From the NCBI GenBank assembly GCA_031551125.1, contig JAVBOB010000004.1:137211-201210 (forward strand): 64,000 bases of DNA, written 5' to 3'. Position 1 is the first letter of the stretch. Each line of letters begins with the position of its first letter. Shown piece by piece: positions 1 to 8,062 of the stretch. Under the pieces are notes generated by a model. The model was not told where the DNA came from, did not search any database, and saw only the letters and a program-made list of their open reading frames with translations. The position numbers and the translations under genes are program-made. The stretch is from JAIRNF01 sp031551125. GTDB lineage: Bacteria; Bacteroidota; Bacteroidia; Bacteroidales; UBA932.

Positions 1-1
1 T

Positions 2-1459
2 AACCAAGCCATTTGCGCCGAAATAGAGCGCTACGCCCAACAGATAATGAGCGATTGGCAAATACCGGGTATGGCAATTGCTATTGCTAAAGACGGTGAG
101 CTTATTTACAAAAAAGGATTTGGAGTAAAATCACTGGAGGGAAAACAACCGGTTGATGAGAATACGGTATTCCAAATCGGTTCGGTTTCTAAATCATTTA
201 CCGCAGCGCTGGTTGCCATGCTGGTTGATGAAGGTAAGCTGAGCTGGAACGACCCTGTTCGTAAACACCTTCCTGATTTCGAAATGTACGACCCGTGGGT
301 ATCCGAAAACCTGTTGGTTAAAGATATTATGGTGCACCGTACCGGACTTCCGGGACAGGCCGGGACCTATATCCCCAACCTAGGCTACGACCGTGACGAT
401 ATATACCGCATGCTGCACATTATTAAGCCTTCTACCAGTGTTCGTACCAGCTATGACTATAACAACATTACCTTTATCATTGCCGCTAAGCTGATTGAAA
501 AGTACACAGGGAAAACGTGGGAGCAAAACCTGCAAGAGCGCATACTTACACCGCTAGGCATGACCGCATCTTCTTCAAATGGTGATGGATATTTGGCCAG
601 CAAAAATGTAAGCGACAGCTATGAATATGAATTTGAAAACGGCAAAATAAAGCTGAAATACTTACAGGGAGATGACCGCGCGCTTCATTGGCTAACGGTT
701 GTTGGTCCCGCAGGTTCCGTTAACGCCAGTATAACCGACCTTATTAAGTGGCCTATGTTCCACCTTAACAAGGGTAAGATTAACGGTAAAGAGCTGATTA
801 CTAAGAAGAACGTGGACTTCCTACATACGGGGCAAACCATTACCCGTCAGGATTCGGTTACCACCAGCGTTTACGGACAGTGCTGGTTTATTGAGCAAAA
901 CAACCGCTACCGCCTGTACTTCCACACCGGAACAACATGGGGATTTACCACGCTTGTAGCCTTTGTACCGGAGCTAAAGCTGGGGTTTGCCATGCTGGTT
1001 AACGCTGAAGCCCCCGCCTCACCCCGCTACGCCGTAATGCGCAGGCTTATTGACCTGTACAAAAATGATGGAGTAAATAAGGACTACAATAAAGAGTACC
1101 TCGAAAAGTTCTATAAGGATAGTAATGAGGACGAAGCCAAGAGTAAGAAAAAGCAGGAAGAGCAAAAGGCTGCCTTTACCCCTCCCCTAACCCTATCTGT
1201 GTATGTTGGTAAGTATAGCAAAGAGCTGTTTGGCGATGCCGAAGTGGCGCTAAAGAACGGTAAGCTGTGGATTACCGTTGGCCCCAAAAAGTGGGAAAGC
1301 CAGCTACAACATGTAAGCGGTAACAAGTTCAGCTTCCGTACCGATGGACATACCTTCCCCATTACCTTTGAGCCCGACTACAACGGCAAAATCGTTTCGC
1401 TTAATATTGATTTCGGCTACAAAGAAAACTTTGGCAGCTGGATGAAGAAGGGTGAATAG
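2..1459 (+). CDS. Serine beta-lactamase-like hydrolase with C-terminal DUF3471 (5' truncated)
   Basis: Class C beta-lactamase/penicillin-binding-protein fold (Beta-lactamase family), probably a periplasmic peptidase or esterase rather than a resistance enzyme. The first in-frame ATG is at 47, but the frame is open to the window edge and the codons before it already look like this family, so the true start and signal peptide lie upstream. Numbering from the ATG at 47: the SxxK nucleophile motif is S46-V-S-K49, the YxN motif is Y138-N-N140, and the third-strand motif is H293-T-G. All three motifs are intact. The last ~90 residues are a beta-rich tail like DUF3471, common in Bacteroidota members. 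A hairpin with a T-run follows the stop. The substrate cannot be told from the sequence. Confidence 0.88.
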   Translation, partial: NQAICAEIERYAQQIMSDWQIPGMAIAIAKDGELIYKKGFGVKSLEGKQPVDENTVFQIGSVSKSFTAALVAMLVDEGKLSWNDPVRKHLPDFEMYDPWVSENLLVKDIMVHRTGLPGQAGTYIPNLGYDRDDIYRMLHIIKPSTSVRTSYDYNNITFIIAAKLIEKYTGKTWEQNLQERILTPLGMTASSSNGDGYLASKNVSDSYEYEFENGKIKLKYLQGDDRALHWLTVVGPAGSVNASITDLIKWPMFHLNKGKINGKELITKKNVDFLHTGQTITRQDSVTTSVYGQCWFIEQNNRYRLYFHTGTTWGFTTLVAFVPELKLGFAMLVNAEAPASPRYAVMRRLIDLYKNDGVNKDYNKEYLEKFYKDSNEDEAKSKKKQEEQKAAFTPPLTLSVYVGKYSKELFGDAEVALKNGKLWITVGPKKWESQLQHVSGNKFSFRTDGHTFPITFEPDYNGKIVSLNIDFGYKENFGSWMKKGE

Positions 1460-1493
1460 CTACTTTAATTAATAGTCAAAAGTTAAAAGAGAG

Positions 1494-1526
1494 AGCCTGC
1501 TAATGTTGATTGGCAGGCTTTTTTTC
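1494..1526 (+). terminator. Intrinsic terminator after the serine hydrolase
   Basis: AGCCTGC and GCAGGCT arms separated by 12 bases and followed by a run of seven T. It lies 34 bases after the stop at 1459. Confidence 0.8.
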
Positions 1527-1548
1527 TAGAACACAAATCTTAGTTACC

Positions 1549-1767
1549 CTACTTCTTTTTAGGTGCACTTCTTGTATGTGCTTTAACATGAGTTCCATCC
1601 TTCTTCGTGTAGCTTTTAACCCGTACCGTTTTTGATGATGTACTTTTTGAACTTGACGTAGAACTCGAAGATGTGCTTTTTGTTTTCCTAGGCTTGGCAG
1701 AAGAAGTATAAGAGGTACCCATGCCTATAAACAGAGTCAACAAAATGGCAAGTATAATCTTTCTCAT
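1549..1767 (-). CDS. Small secreted Ser/Lys-rich protein with a KDGT motif
   Basis: 72 residues. Residues 1-24 form a signal peptide (MRKIILAILLTLFIGMGTS), followed by a Ser/Thr/Lys low-complexity stretch and a C-terminal segment of the form VRVKSYTKKDGTHVKAHTRS. The YxxKDGTxVxxHxR signature recurs in small exported proteins of many bacteria, but I know of no assigned function. A -7 box (TATATTTG) lies 26-33 bases upstream of the ATG, which supports both the start and real expression. The mature protein would be strongly basic and might bind nucleic acid or cell-wall polymers. That role is speculation. Confidence 0.7.
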   Translation of the reverse strand: MRKIILAILLTLFIGMGTSYTSSAKPRKTKSTSSSSTSSSKSTSSKTVRVKSYTKKDGTHVKAHTRSAPKKK

Positions 1768-1792
1768 GGTATATAGATGGGTTTAATTTTTA

Positions 1793-1800
1793 CAAATATA
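1793..1800 (-). promoter_or_regulatory. -7 box TATATTTG for the small secreted protein
   Basis: Matches the Bacteroidota sigma-ABfr -7 consensus TAnnTTTG. A TTTG at 1817-1820 may be the -33 element. The predicted 5' UTR is about 20 bases. Confidence 0.6.
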
Positions 1801-2225
1801 GCTATTTGTTTTATATCAAATATTATCTATTTTTTTTGCTGATAATTTGGGTACTCCCTCAACTATTGTGGTTCTAAAAGTAGATATACCTGAATAGGAA
1901 CCTGACAAAGGCCGGCAAAACACCCTAAATTTACTAATTTGCTTATAATCAATATTGTACTGATATAAATTCATATTTGGAACTTTAATGTTTTTACAAG
2001 AAACACAAAAGTTACTTTAACGATAATGTGTTGTTAATAAGAATAATATATTTAATTAGAATGATTTGTGAATAGCTGGCCTTTTTGCTTTTCAACGGCT
2101 CTGTTTTGGTAGTCAGATATCCTGTCCAGTAGCATTTTTGTACTGCCTCTAATTATGGGAAATAGCAATTACAATGCTGATTAGTAAAATGTTTTAATTG
2201 TATTTTTTCAATAAATTCAGATTGT
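1801..2225. other. Gene-free AT-rich stretch before the protease
   Basis: No supported gene. The only recognisable feature is a ~45-base block (about 1950-2003) resembling the block at 10305-10355 upstream of the GNAT gene. In both places the block contains (C/T)ATATTTG followed by (G/A)AACTTTAATGTTTTTA and lies about 250 bases before a start codon. Confidence 0.5.
1950..2003 (+). repeat. Copy 1 of a promoter-like leader repeat
   Basis: Shares roughly 45 positions with 10305-10355, including the 14-base core AACTTTAATGTTTT. The -7-like element here is CATATTTG, one base off consensus, and the downstream hairpin arm present in copy 2 is degraded. Confidence 0.5.
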
Positions 2226-3248
2226 ATGGAAGGAAGACATAGCATATTAAGACCTTTAACATTAGTAGAACAGCAATTTCTTGTAATAGAAATGTGCAAT
2301 TTTTTTTCACCAATAAACTATCGTGAAATGTGTAAGGTTACTGGAGTTGAAGCTGCTAAAGGTCAAATATTGCCTTTATCATTAGGTGGCTTCTTCAAAT
2401 ACCTTAACCTAATTAAGAATTTCGAGGCATATAGGTATATGGGGCATATTGAAAGAATAATACAAAAACTTATCAATAATGCGATACTTACCCCTGCCGG
2501 AAGTAGAGCAGAAGGGTCACCTCCTTTTAACCATTGCTATTATTCAAAACTTGAAGTGACTGAGATGCAAAGAACGAATATTTTTTGGCTTGGTAAAATA
2601 CTGGGCGAGGAATTCTTAATGGAAAAATACAAACCATTTATTGTTCGATTTGAAGGTTCATATAAAAATGGCAGTTCAGGAACAGGGTCAGGTATTATTA
2701 TTGATGAAAAAACAATACTAACATGCAGGCATAACTTGACAGACTTAGATGAATATGACTGTTATTTAGGTGAAAGCAAGTTATGTTTATTAGAGCACAA
2801 ATATCATGATGTCCATGATATTGGAATTGTAAAACTAGCGAACCCCATTAATATCTCTCCATTTCCCTATTTTGGAATACCATATGTCTTGGATGATACT
2901 TTGACTATGGGTTATCCCCCTTTAAGAGGAATGAAAGATGCAGCACTAATATCGCAGAAAGGAGAAATAAATGCAATTTGCAAAAACTGGGAAGATTGTG
3001 ATTGTATAACCATTTCATCCACTGTTCGACCGGGTAACAGTGGATGCCCTGTAATTTCAAAAAGTGGGTATATTGTTGGGGTTGTAACACAATCAACTAA
3101 TTCAGCATCATCTGCATCAGTAGATAAAACAGATGTCCGCGACGACCTATCTATCCCATTTTACAACGCAATTGCATCCACTGCCATCATTGAAATATTA
3201 TCCGAACTTGACAATTCAATTTCTATACGATTCGAGAACTATCAATAA
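2226..3248 (+). CDS. Trypsin-like serine protease with an uncharacterised N-terminal domain
   Basis: 340 residues with no signal peptide, so probably cytoplasmic. Residues ~140-330 form a chymotrypsin/HtrA-type (Trypsin_2) domain. The catalytic triad is readable: H169 in TCRHN, D198 in HDIGIVKL, and S272 in GNSGCPV. Residues 1-135 are a mostly helical region that I do not recognise; it could be a winged-helix or adaptor domain. The gene is isolated in an AT-rich patch with no core neighbours. It is followed by a truncated membrane ORF and a palindrome cluster, suggesting horizontally acquired DNA. Intracellular trypsin-like proteases fused to adaptor domains are known as effectors of bacterial conflict systems. 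A defence role here is only an inference. Confidence 0.8.
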   Translation: MEGRHSILRPLTLVEQQFLVIEMCNFFSPINYREMCKVTGVEAAKGQILPLSLGGFFKYLNLIKNFEAYRYMGHIERIIQKLINNAILTPAGSRAEGSPPFNHCYYSKLEVTEMQRTNIFWLGKILGEEFLMEKYKPFIVRFEGSYKNGSSGTGSGIIIDEKTILTCRHNLTDLDEYDCYLGESKLCLLEHKYHDVHDIGIVKLANPINISPFPYFGIPYVLDDTLTMGYPPLRGMKDAALISQKGEINAICKNWEDCDCITISSTVRPGNSGCPVISKSGYIVGVVTQSTNSASSASVDKTDVRDDLSIPFYNAIASTAIIEILSELDNSISIRFENYQ

Positions 3249-3347
3249 AATTCTCATACTCAAGCGTCAATATATTGCCGCTTAACCAACTTGAATTGCG
3301 GTCAATCAATATATACAAACTTTGCATAGTACTAAAAACCAATATAT

Positions 3348-3512
3348 ATGAATTTGAGAAAAATGGGGAATATCGCAAATGATAAAATCATAAGAATTTT
3401 ATTTATATTTCTAATTATCGGGTTGGTTTGCTGGTTATTTATTCCTAAAATCAGTGACTTTGGACTTAATTTTTTCACAGAAATATTAGGAGTTTCAATA
3501 ACCCCCTGCTAA
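3348..3512 (+). pseudogene. 54-codon single-pass membrane ORF, probably a 3'-truncated gene
   Basis: ATG at 3348 to TAA at 3510-3512. It encodes a short basic N-terminus, one transmembrane helix (IIRILFIFLIIGLVCWLF) and then a segment ending NFFTEILGVSIT. That segment resembles membrane-anchored proteins in which a second helix and a long cytoplasmic region normally follow. Here the frame stops exactly where the palindrome cluster begins (3511), as if the rest was replaced by that cluster. It could also be a genuine small membrane protein. No function is assigned. Confidence 0.45.
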
Positions 3513-3655
3513 GCGGCATTTGTAATGCCGCTTGGAACATATCCGAATTTGTAATTCGGAATCCTATACCATACATCATTTCAAATCAATGTTGTTTTTC
3601 TACTCTCACAATTATAAATTGTGTTGTATTCCGAGCGGCAAAACATTTGCCGCTC
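3511..3655. repeat. Cluster of four short palindromes with 3-base loops
   Basis: Four perfect inverted repeats: 3511-3533 (core GCGGCATTTGTAATGCCGC), 3542-3560 (TCCGAATTTGTAATTCGGA), 3607-3623 (CACAATTATAAATTGTG) and 3633-3655 (core GCGGCAAAACATTTGCCGC). The loops are TGT, TGT, ATA and ACA, i.e. mostly one motif on either strand, while the stems differ in sequence. This resembles REP-like palindrome clusters. ORFs across this stretch look like artefacts of the repeats. Confidence 0.8.
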
Positions 3656-3703
3656 AACGTAGGGCGCAACATCAGCAAAACAAAACAAAACTTTTCTATA
3701 TTC

Positions 3704-3736
3704 AGCAGATTGCTTCGCTTCGCTCGCAATAACGCT
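3704..3736. repeat. Half-copy of the GTCATTGCGAG repeat family
   Basis: GATTGCTTCGCTTCGCTCGC followed by AATAACG matches the right arm of the full element at 23907-23981. No left arm is seen here. Confidence 0.6.
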
Positions 3737-3780
3737 AGACTATCGTGCATCGTGATACTTGATACGTGATACCCGTCGGT

Positions 3781-5448
3781 TTATATCTTCTCCTTCGGGT
3801 TTTCCTCCTTAAACCGCTGCTTATATCCCTTCACCATTGATTTCATTTCTTTATGCAAAAATAGAATGCCAAAAAGGTTAGGCAGGGTCATAAGTACAAT
3901 GGTTATACCGGATATTGTCCATATAATAGTTGTATCGGTAAACGAGGCCACGAAAAATCCGGCACAGAAAATAATCCGGAATGGCATAACCAGCTTCGGG
4001 CCTCCAAGGTAGGTAACCGCTCTATCTCCGTAATACGACCATGCTATTGAAGTTGAAAAAGCAAACAACAGCAAGCCTATTGCCACAATGTATCTGCCCC
4101 AATCGCCAAAAAAGCTGCGGGTAAACGCTTCCGTACTCAACGGTGCGCTATGCACTAACGATTTTCCATAGAAGTTAAGCCCGGAGCTGCTTACCTTCCC
4201 TTCAGTAACCCTAATGGTTCCCGTATATGGCTTTCCATCTTGTGATACCGATATATTTTCGGCCAACGATCGGGCATGAATAATGCTTACAGGCTCTGTA
4301 ATGCTACCGTTATCCACATGCAATTCGCCATTAAACACCGCTAAGCGGGCTGTTCGCGCCACATGCTTTTGGAGCTGTTCCACCTGTTGAACGTCTTTGC
4401 CATCATAGGCTTGAGCCAGTATCTCCATATCGGTGAGCTGAAAACGGTTCTCATGCTTTTCTTGCCACACTCCCGATGTAATAAGCGCTAATCCGGTCAG
4501 GAAGCAAATAATAATCGTATCTACAAAAGGTTCTAAAATAGATACCATCCCTTCAGATACGGGTTCTTTTGTACGAGCAGCAGCATGTGCAATAGGTGCT
4601 GAACCTTGTCCTGCTTCATTAGAAAAAAGCCCTCGATTCACGCCCCGATTAAAAGCATAGGCAAACCCGGCGCCCAGGAATCCGCCTGTGGCAGCCGTTC
4701 CCGAAAAAACGTTGGTAAATATGGATTCTAGCGCGGGGAAAAGGTTTTGGTAGTTGCATATAATTACGGCAACCACTCCTAAGAAATACATTACAGCCAT
4801 AAATGGCACCAATACCGAGGTTACCTTTGCAATACGCTTTATCCCTCCAATAATAATTAAGGCTAAAAGAATGGTTAGCACCGCACCCGTAATCATGTGG
4901 TCTATACCAAAGGTTTGGAAAAGAGAATTTGAAATACTGTTTACCTGAGGAAGACCTCCGGTACCAAATGCAGAAAAAATGGTAGCCACAGCAAAAAGAG
5001 CGGCCAGCCAAGGCATACGCATCCGGTTTTTCATGTAGTACATGGGACCTCCGGCAACCGTTCCGTCGGCCGTTATTTCACGGTACTTATGAGATAAGCT
5101 TACTTCAACAAATTTGGTAGTCATTCCGAGAAAAGCTGATACCAGCATCCAAAAAAGGGCACCGGGTCCTCCGAGGTGGATAGCCAAAGCAACACCTGCG
5201 ATATTACCCGTCCCAACCGTGCCGGAAAGAGCCGTGGCTAATGACTGAAAGTGCGATGTATCGCCTACATCTCCCGCCTTGTCATACTTGCCCATTACCA
5301 CACGCGTAGCGTGGCGGAAGTAGCGTATTTGGGGAAATCCGAGGTAAAGGGTGAAGAAAAGTCCTGTGCCTAAAAGAGCAAAAACGAACCACTGCGAGCT
5401 GCCCACATAAGCATCTATCTGCAGCAGAAAATCATTAAGTTTTTCCAT
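3781..5448 (-). CDS. Sodium:alanine symporter (AGCS family)
   Basis: 555 residues. Inner-membrane carrier that imports alanine or glycine with Na+ or H+. It has the usual AGCS features: an N-terminal helix pair, a conserved TGNIAGVA segment near residue 80, the GGPMYYM motif, and the loop NRGVNRGLFSNEAGQGSAPIAHAAA. It is about 100 residues longer than typical AlsT proteins. The extra sequence is a soluble insertion at roughly residues 328-452 between late transmembrane helices, containing a beta-rich segment. The last helices (YIVAIGLLLFAFSTSIAWSYYG onward) are intact. The start ATG at 5448 gives a sensible amphipathic N-terminus. The gene stands alone. Confidence 0.9.
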   Translation of the reverse strand: MEKLNDFLLQIDAYVGSSQWFVFALLGTGLFFTLYLGFPQIRYFRHATRVVMGKYDKAGDVGDTSHFQSLATALSGTVGTGNIAGVALAIHLGGPGALFWMLVSAFLGMTTKFVEVSLSHKYREITADGTVAGGPMYYMKNRMRMPWLAALFAVATIFSAFGTGGLPQVNSISNSLFQTFGIDHMITGAVLTILLALIIIGGIKRIAKVTSVLVPFMAVMYFLGVVAVIICNYQNLFPALESIFTNVFSGTAATGGFLGAGFAYAFNRGVNRGLFSNEAGQGSAPIAHAAARTKEPVSEGMVSILEPFVDTIIICFLTGLALITSGVWQEKHENRFQLTDMEILAQAYDGKDVQQVEQLQKHVARTARLAVFNGELHVDNGSITEPVSIIHARSLAENISVSQDGKPYTGTIRVTEGKVSSSGLNFYGKSLVHSAPLSTEAFTRSFFGDWGRYIVAIGLLLFAFSTSIAWSYYGDRAVTYLGGPKLVMPFRIIFCAGFFVASFTDTTIIWTISGITIVLMTLPNLFGILFLHKEMKSMVKGYKQRFKEENPKEKI

Positions 5449-5585
5449 AGGTAAATTGGTTAGGTGTGGTATTATGATGCTAAAAATAGTATTTTATACG
5501 AAATGTTGGATATGATGACAGAAAATATACGCCTAGGTAGCTTTGCACTTACGGCTTCACTATTCACCTTTCTAATGTTTTTTAA

Positions 5586-5620
5586 CCACATAGGTACACT
5601 AGATAACAAGAAACACATAG
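5586..5620. repeat. CCACATAGG repeat, single copy
   Basis: CCACATAGGTACACTAGATA followed by AACACATAG. Same family as the paired elements at 17887-17996, 20453-20595 and 39908-40150. No inverted partner is visible here. Confidence 0.6.
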
Positions 5621-5663
5621 TTTGTCTATCACAAGTAAAAATCATCGTTTAAGAAGCCCCTAC

Positions 5664-5696
5664 TATTCACCATTAACTATTTACCATTCACCATTA
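5664..5696. repeat. TCACCATTAACTA repeat, copy 1
   Basis: Word-like repeat TCACCATTAACTATTTACC followed by ATTCACCATTA. A related block lies at 24064-24102. Internally it is a near-direct repeat of ACCATT words. Confidence 0.5.
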
Positions 5697-5703
5697 TTTT
5701 TTA

Positions 5704-5711
5704 TAATTTTG
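5704..5711 (+). promoter_or_regulatory. -7 box TAATTTTG for the LD-carboxypeptidase
   Basis: TAATTTTG lies 25-32 bases upstream of the chosen ATG at 5736. This argues against the longer reading frame that opens at 5622, since that start would lie upstream of the promoter. Confidence 0.55.
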
Positions 5712-5735
5712 CCTTCACCTAAAACGAACCTAATA

Positions 5736-6815
5736 ATGAACAGACGAAATTTCATTGCCGCAGGACTAAGCCTATCGCTTGCCGGCATGGTATCTTCTCC
5801 CCTTTTGGCAAAATCAAAAAAAGAGAAAGCTACGGCGAAAGAAAAAAACAAGCCCAATACCATTAAACCCAAGCGGTTAAAGGCAGGTGATAAAATCGGC
5901 CTGATAGCACCGGGGTGGACTATTACCGAAACCAACCTTAAAGATTCGATAGAGCACCTTAAGCTGTTCGGGTTTGAAGCGGTATATACCAACAGGGTAC
6001 TGGCCAAGTACGGCTACCTTGCCGGAACCGATAAGGAAAGAGCAGCCGACATTAACGAGATGTTCCGAAACCCCGAAATTGACGGCATTATTTGTGTAAA
6101 AGGCGGGTATGGCTGTGCTCGCATGCTCGACTTGCTGGATTACGATGCTATACGGAAAAACCCAAAGGTACTAATGGGCTTTAGCGATGTTACCGCTTTG
6201 GTAAACGCCATATACCAGCAAACGGGCTTAATTTCTTTTCATGGCCCTGTGGGTACCACCATACACCGCAGCTATAACGCCGAAATGGTAAGAAAGGTAG
6301 TAATGGAACCTCAAAGTAGCCTGCTTATTGAAAATGCGGCGAACGACCTTGAGCGTGCCGCCACAAACTCAGCATGTGAACGCTATACCATTGTTTCCGG
6401 TAGTGCAACAGGCGAACTGGCAGGAGGAAACCTATCTCTTATCAGCTCCATGGCCGGAACCAATTATGAAGTTGACTTGGAAGGTAAAATTGTTTTTATT
6501 GAAGAAATTGGCGAAGAACCTTACCGCATTGACCGTATGCTAACCCAGCTGATTGAATCGGGTAAGCTGCAAAAGGCCGCCGGCATTGCTTTCGGAATAT
6601 GCAACGATTGTGATAAGAATGAAAAATCACAAGCACCTAACTCGTTTACCCTTCGTGAAGTGGTTGAAGAGCGTATAAAGTCGCTTAATATTCCTGCCGC
6701 TTACGGCTTATCATTCGGACACAACATTAACAATATGACCGTTCCGGTTGGTCTAAAAGCACGATTTAATGCCGATAACCAAACCATTGAATTGCTGGAA
6801 AACGCGGTAGTGTAA
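5736..6815 (+). CDS. LD-carboxypeptidase, peptidase family S66
   Basis: 359 residues. Cleaves the L,D bond of murein tetrapeptides in peptidoglycan recycling (LdcA/MccF family). The start at 5736 is chosen because it gives a twin-arginine-like signal (MNRRNFIAAG, then a hydrophobic stretch to ~25) and sits just after a -7 box. The catalytic triad is readable: Ser150 in MGFSDVTA, Glu256 in IVFIEEIGE and His329 in SFGHN. Motifs GDKIGLIAPG and VKGGYGCARM are typical. A signal peptide is unusual for LdcA, which is cytoplasmic in E. coli, but common in Bacteroidota homologues, implying action in the periplasm. Confidence 0.9.
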   Translation: MNRRNFIAAGLSLSLAGMVSSPLLAKSKKEKATAKEKNKPNTIKPKRLKAGDKIGLIAPGWTITETNLKDSIEHLKLFGFEAVYTNRVLAKYGYLAGTDKERAADINEMFRNPEIDGIICVKGGYGCARMLDLLDYDAIRKNPKVLMGFSDVTALVNAIYQQTGLISFHGPVGTTIHRSYNAEMVRKVVMEPQSSLLIENAANDLERAATNSACERYTIVSGSATGELAGGNLSLISSMAGTNYEVDLEGKIVFIEEIGEEPYRIDRMLTQLIESGKLQKAAGIAFGICNDCDKNEKSQAPNSFTLREVVEERIKSLNIPAAYGLSFGHNINNMTVPVGLKARFNADNQTIELLENAVV

Positions 6816-6899
6816 ATAATTATGAGTTGTGAATTATAAACTATGAATGTAGGCTGGAAACTTTATTCATAGTTTATAATTCATAACTCATAATTTATT
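6814..6899. repeat. Large inverted repeat (GAATTATAAAC family) between convergent genes
   Basis: Arms 6814-6848 and 6865-6899 are complementary over about 34 positions with one mismatch and one indel, around a 16-base loop. The core word is GAATTATAAACTATGAAT. It overlaps the 3' ends of both convergent genes and would act as a bidirectional terminator. A diverged relative lies at 31385-31481. Confidence 0.85.
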
Positions 6900-7809
6900 T
6901 AAGCGGTTCTATATGTGTTGACACGTAGGTGTTAGCGCCAAACTCCTCTCTTATCTTTTCCTCTATGCTTGTGGCTACTTGGTGAGCCCTCTCCACTGAC
7001 ATATTCTTATCAAAACGAATGTGTACCTCTATTGCGAAGCTACTGCCAATGCAGCGGGTACGCAGGTTGTGAGGGTCTTGCGCTTCGGGAAATTGAGCAA
7101 TAATATCCAGTATTTGCTTTTCTATCTCCGGTGGTAATGATTTTTCCAGCAGCTCATCCATCGATGAACGAATAAACTGAAGCGATATTTTAATGATAAA
7201 CACGCTAACCAGTACGGCAGCCAACGGGTCAAGCACTCTCCATTTTTCGCCTAGAAATATAGCCCCGCCAATACCAGTAGCCGTTGCAATGGACGAAAAC
7301 GCATCCGATCGATGGTGCCAAGCGTTGGCCACAACTGCTTTGCTTTTGGTGCGCTCTCCTACTGCTTTAGTCCACCAGTACATCAGCTCCTTTACCGCAA
7401 TGGACACAATGGCCATATAAAAGGCAATGCTACCGGGCTCCTCCAACGTTGCCCCGTGAATAACTTTCCAAATTTGCTCTAGCCCATTCCAGCATATCCC
7501 GGCTCCTACCACCAGTAAAGAAAGTCCGATTATAGAAGTTGCCAGCGTTTCAAACTTTCCGTGTCCGTAGTTATGGTCATGGTCTTTGGGCTTTCCCGAT
7601 ATGCGAACAAATACAAGTACAACCAAATCGGTAAAAAAATCGGAAAGGGAGTGTACCGCATCAGCAACCATAGCGCTGCTATGCCCTACAATTCCGGCAA
7701 AAAACTTTACCGCAAGCAGTATGGCATTACCAATTGAACCAATAATGGTAATACGATAAATGGCTTTTTTTCGCTGAGATTCCAACGTACCGGAGCTGGT
7801 ATTCGACAT
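6895..7809 (-). CDS. Cation diffusion facilitator (CDF) metal efflux protein
   Basis: 304 residues, inner-membrane proton-coupled exporter of Zn2+ or related divalent cations. Six transmembrane helices followed by a cytoplasmic ferredoxin-like domain (~210-304). The transport-site residues are H53-SLS-D57 in helix 2 and H165-HRS-D169 in helix 5, i.e. two HxxxD motifs. That arrangement is associated with Zn2+ rather than the DxxxD pattern of Fe/Mn-type members. A -7 box TACATTTG (7834-7841, minus strand) precedes the ATG by 25-32 bases. Monocistronic and convergent with the LD-carboxypeptidase gene. Confidence 0.9.
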   Translation of the reverse strand: MSNTSSGTLESQRKKAIYRITIIGSIGNAILLAVKFFAGIVGHSSAMVADAVHSLSDFFTDLVVLVFVRISGKPKDHDHNYGHGKFETLATSIIGLSLLVVGAGICWNGLEQIWKVIHGATLEEPGSIAFYMAIVSIAVKELMYWWTKAVGERTKSKAVVANAWHHRSDAFSSIATATGIGGAIFLGEKWRVLDPLAAVLVSVFIIKISLQFIRSSMDELLEKSLPPEIEKQILDIIAQFPEAQDPHNLRTRCIGSSFAIEVHIRFDKNMSVERAHQVATSIEEKIREEFGANTYVSTHIEPLK

Positions 7810-7833
7810 CGTTTGGTTGGGTTTGGATTACTG

Positions 7834-7841
7834 CAAATGTA
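7834..7841 (-). promoter_or_regulatory. -7 box TACATTTG for the CDF gene
   Basis: Perfect TAnnTTTG, with a predicted 5' UTR of roughly 18 bases. Confidence 0.6.
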
Positions 7842-8062
7842 ATAAATCAATGAGGTAAACAGGCTATAGGCAGGCATTTAAGATACGAATAACAGCTGCA
7901 TAAATCGTTAACCTCAAACAACATAATAATCTAATAATGAGAAATATAACAAGCAGAATTGCTTTGTAATCAAAAAAAACATACCTTTACATTAAAGTAA
8001 TAATGTATGGTGGTATAATATTTGTAAGAACACTACCGTACAAAATATTAGAAGTGAAAAGT

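Noticed and set aside
1..1459. Antibiotic-resistance class C beta-lactamase
   Set aside because: Although the catalytic motifs are intact, the DUF3471 tail and overall pattern match the broad serine hydrolase family, not AmpC.
3532..3732. 66-codon ORF on the plus strand
   Set aside because: It reads straight through three palindromes and the GTCATTGCGAG half-repeat; composition and position mark it as an artefact of repeats.
5464..5652. 62-codon ORF divergent from the symporter gene
   Set aside because: It runs into the CCACATAGG repeat, has no recognisable domain and no start context; not supported as a gene.
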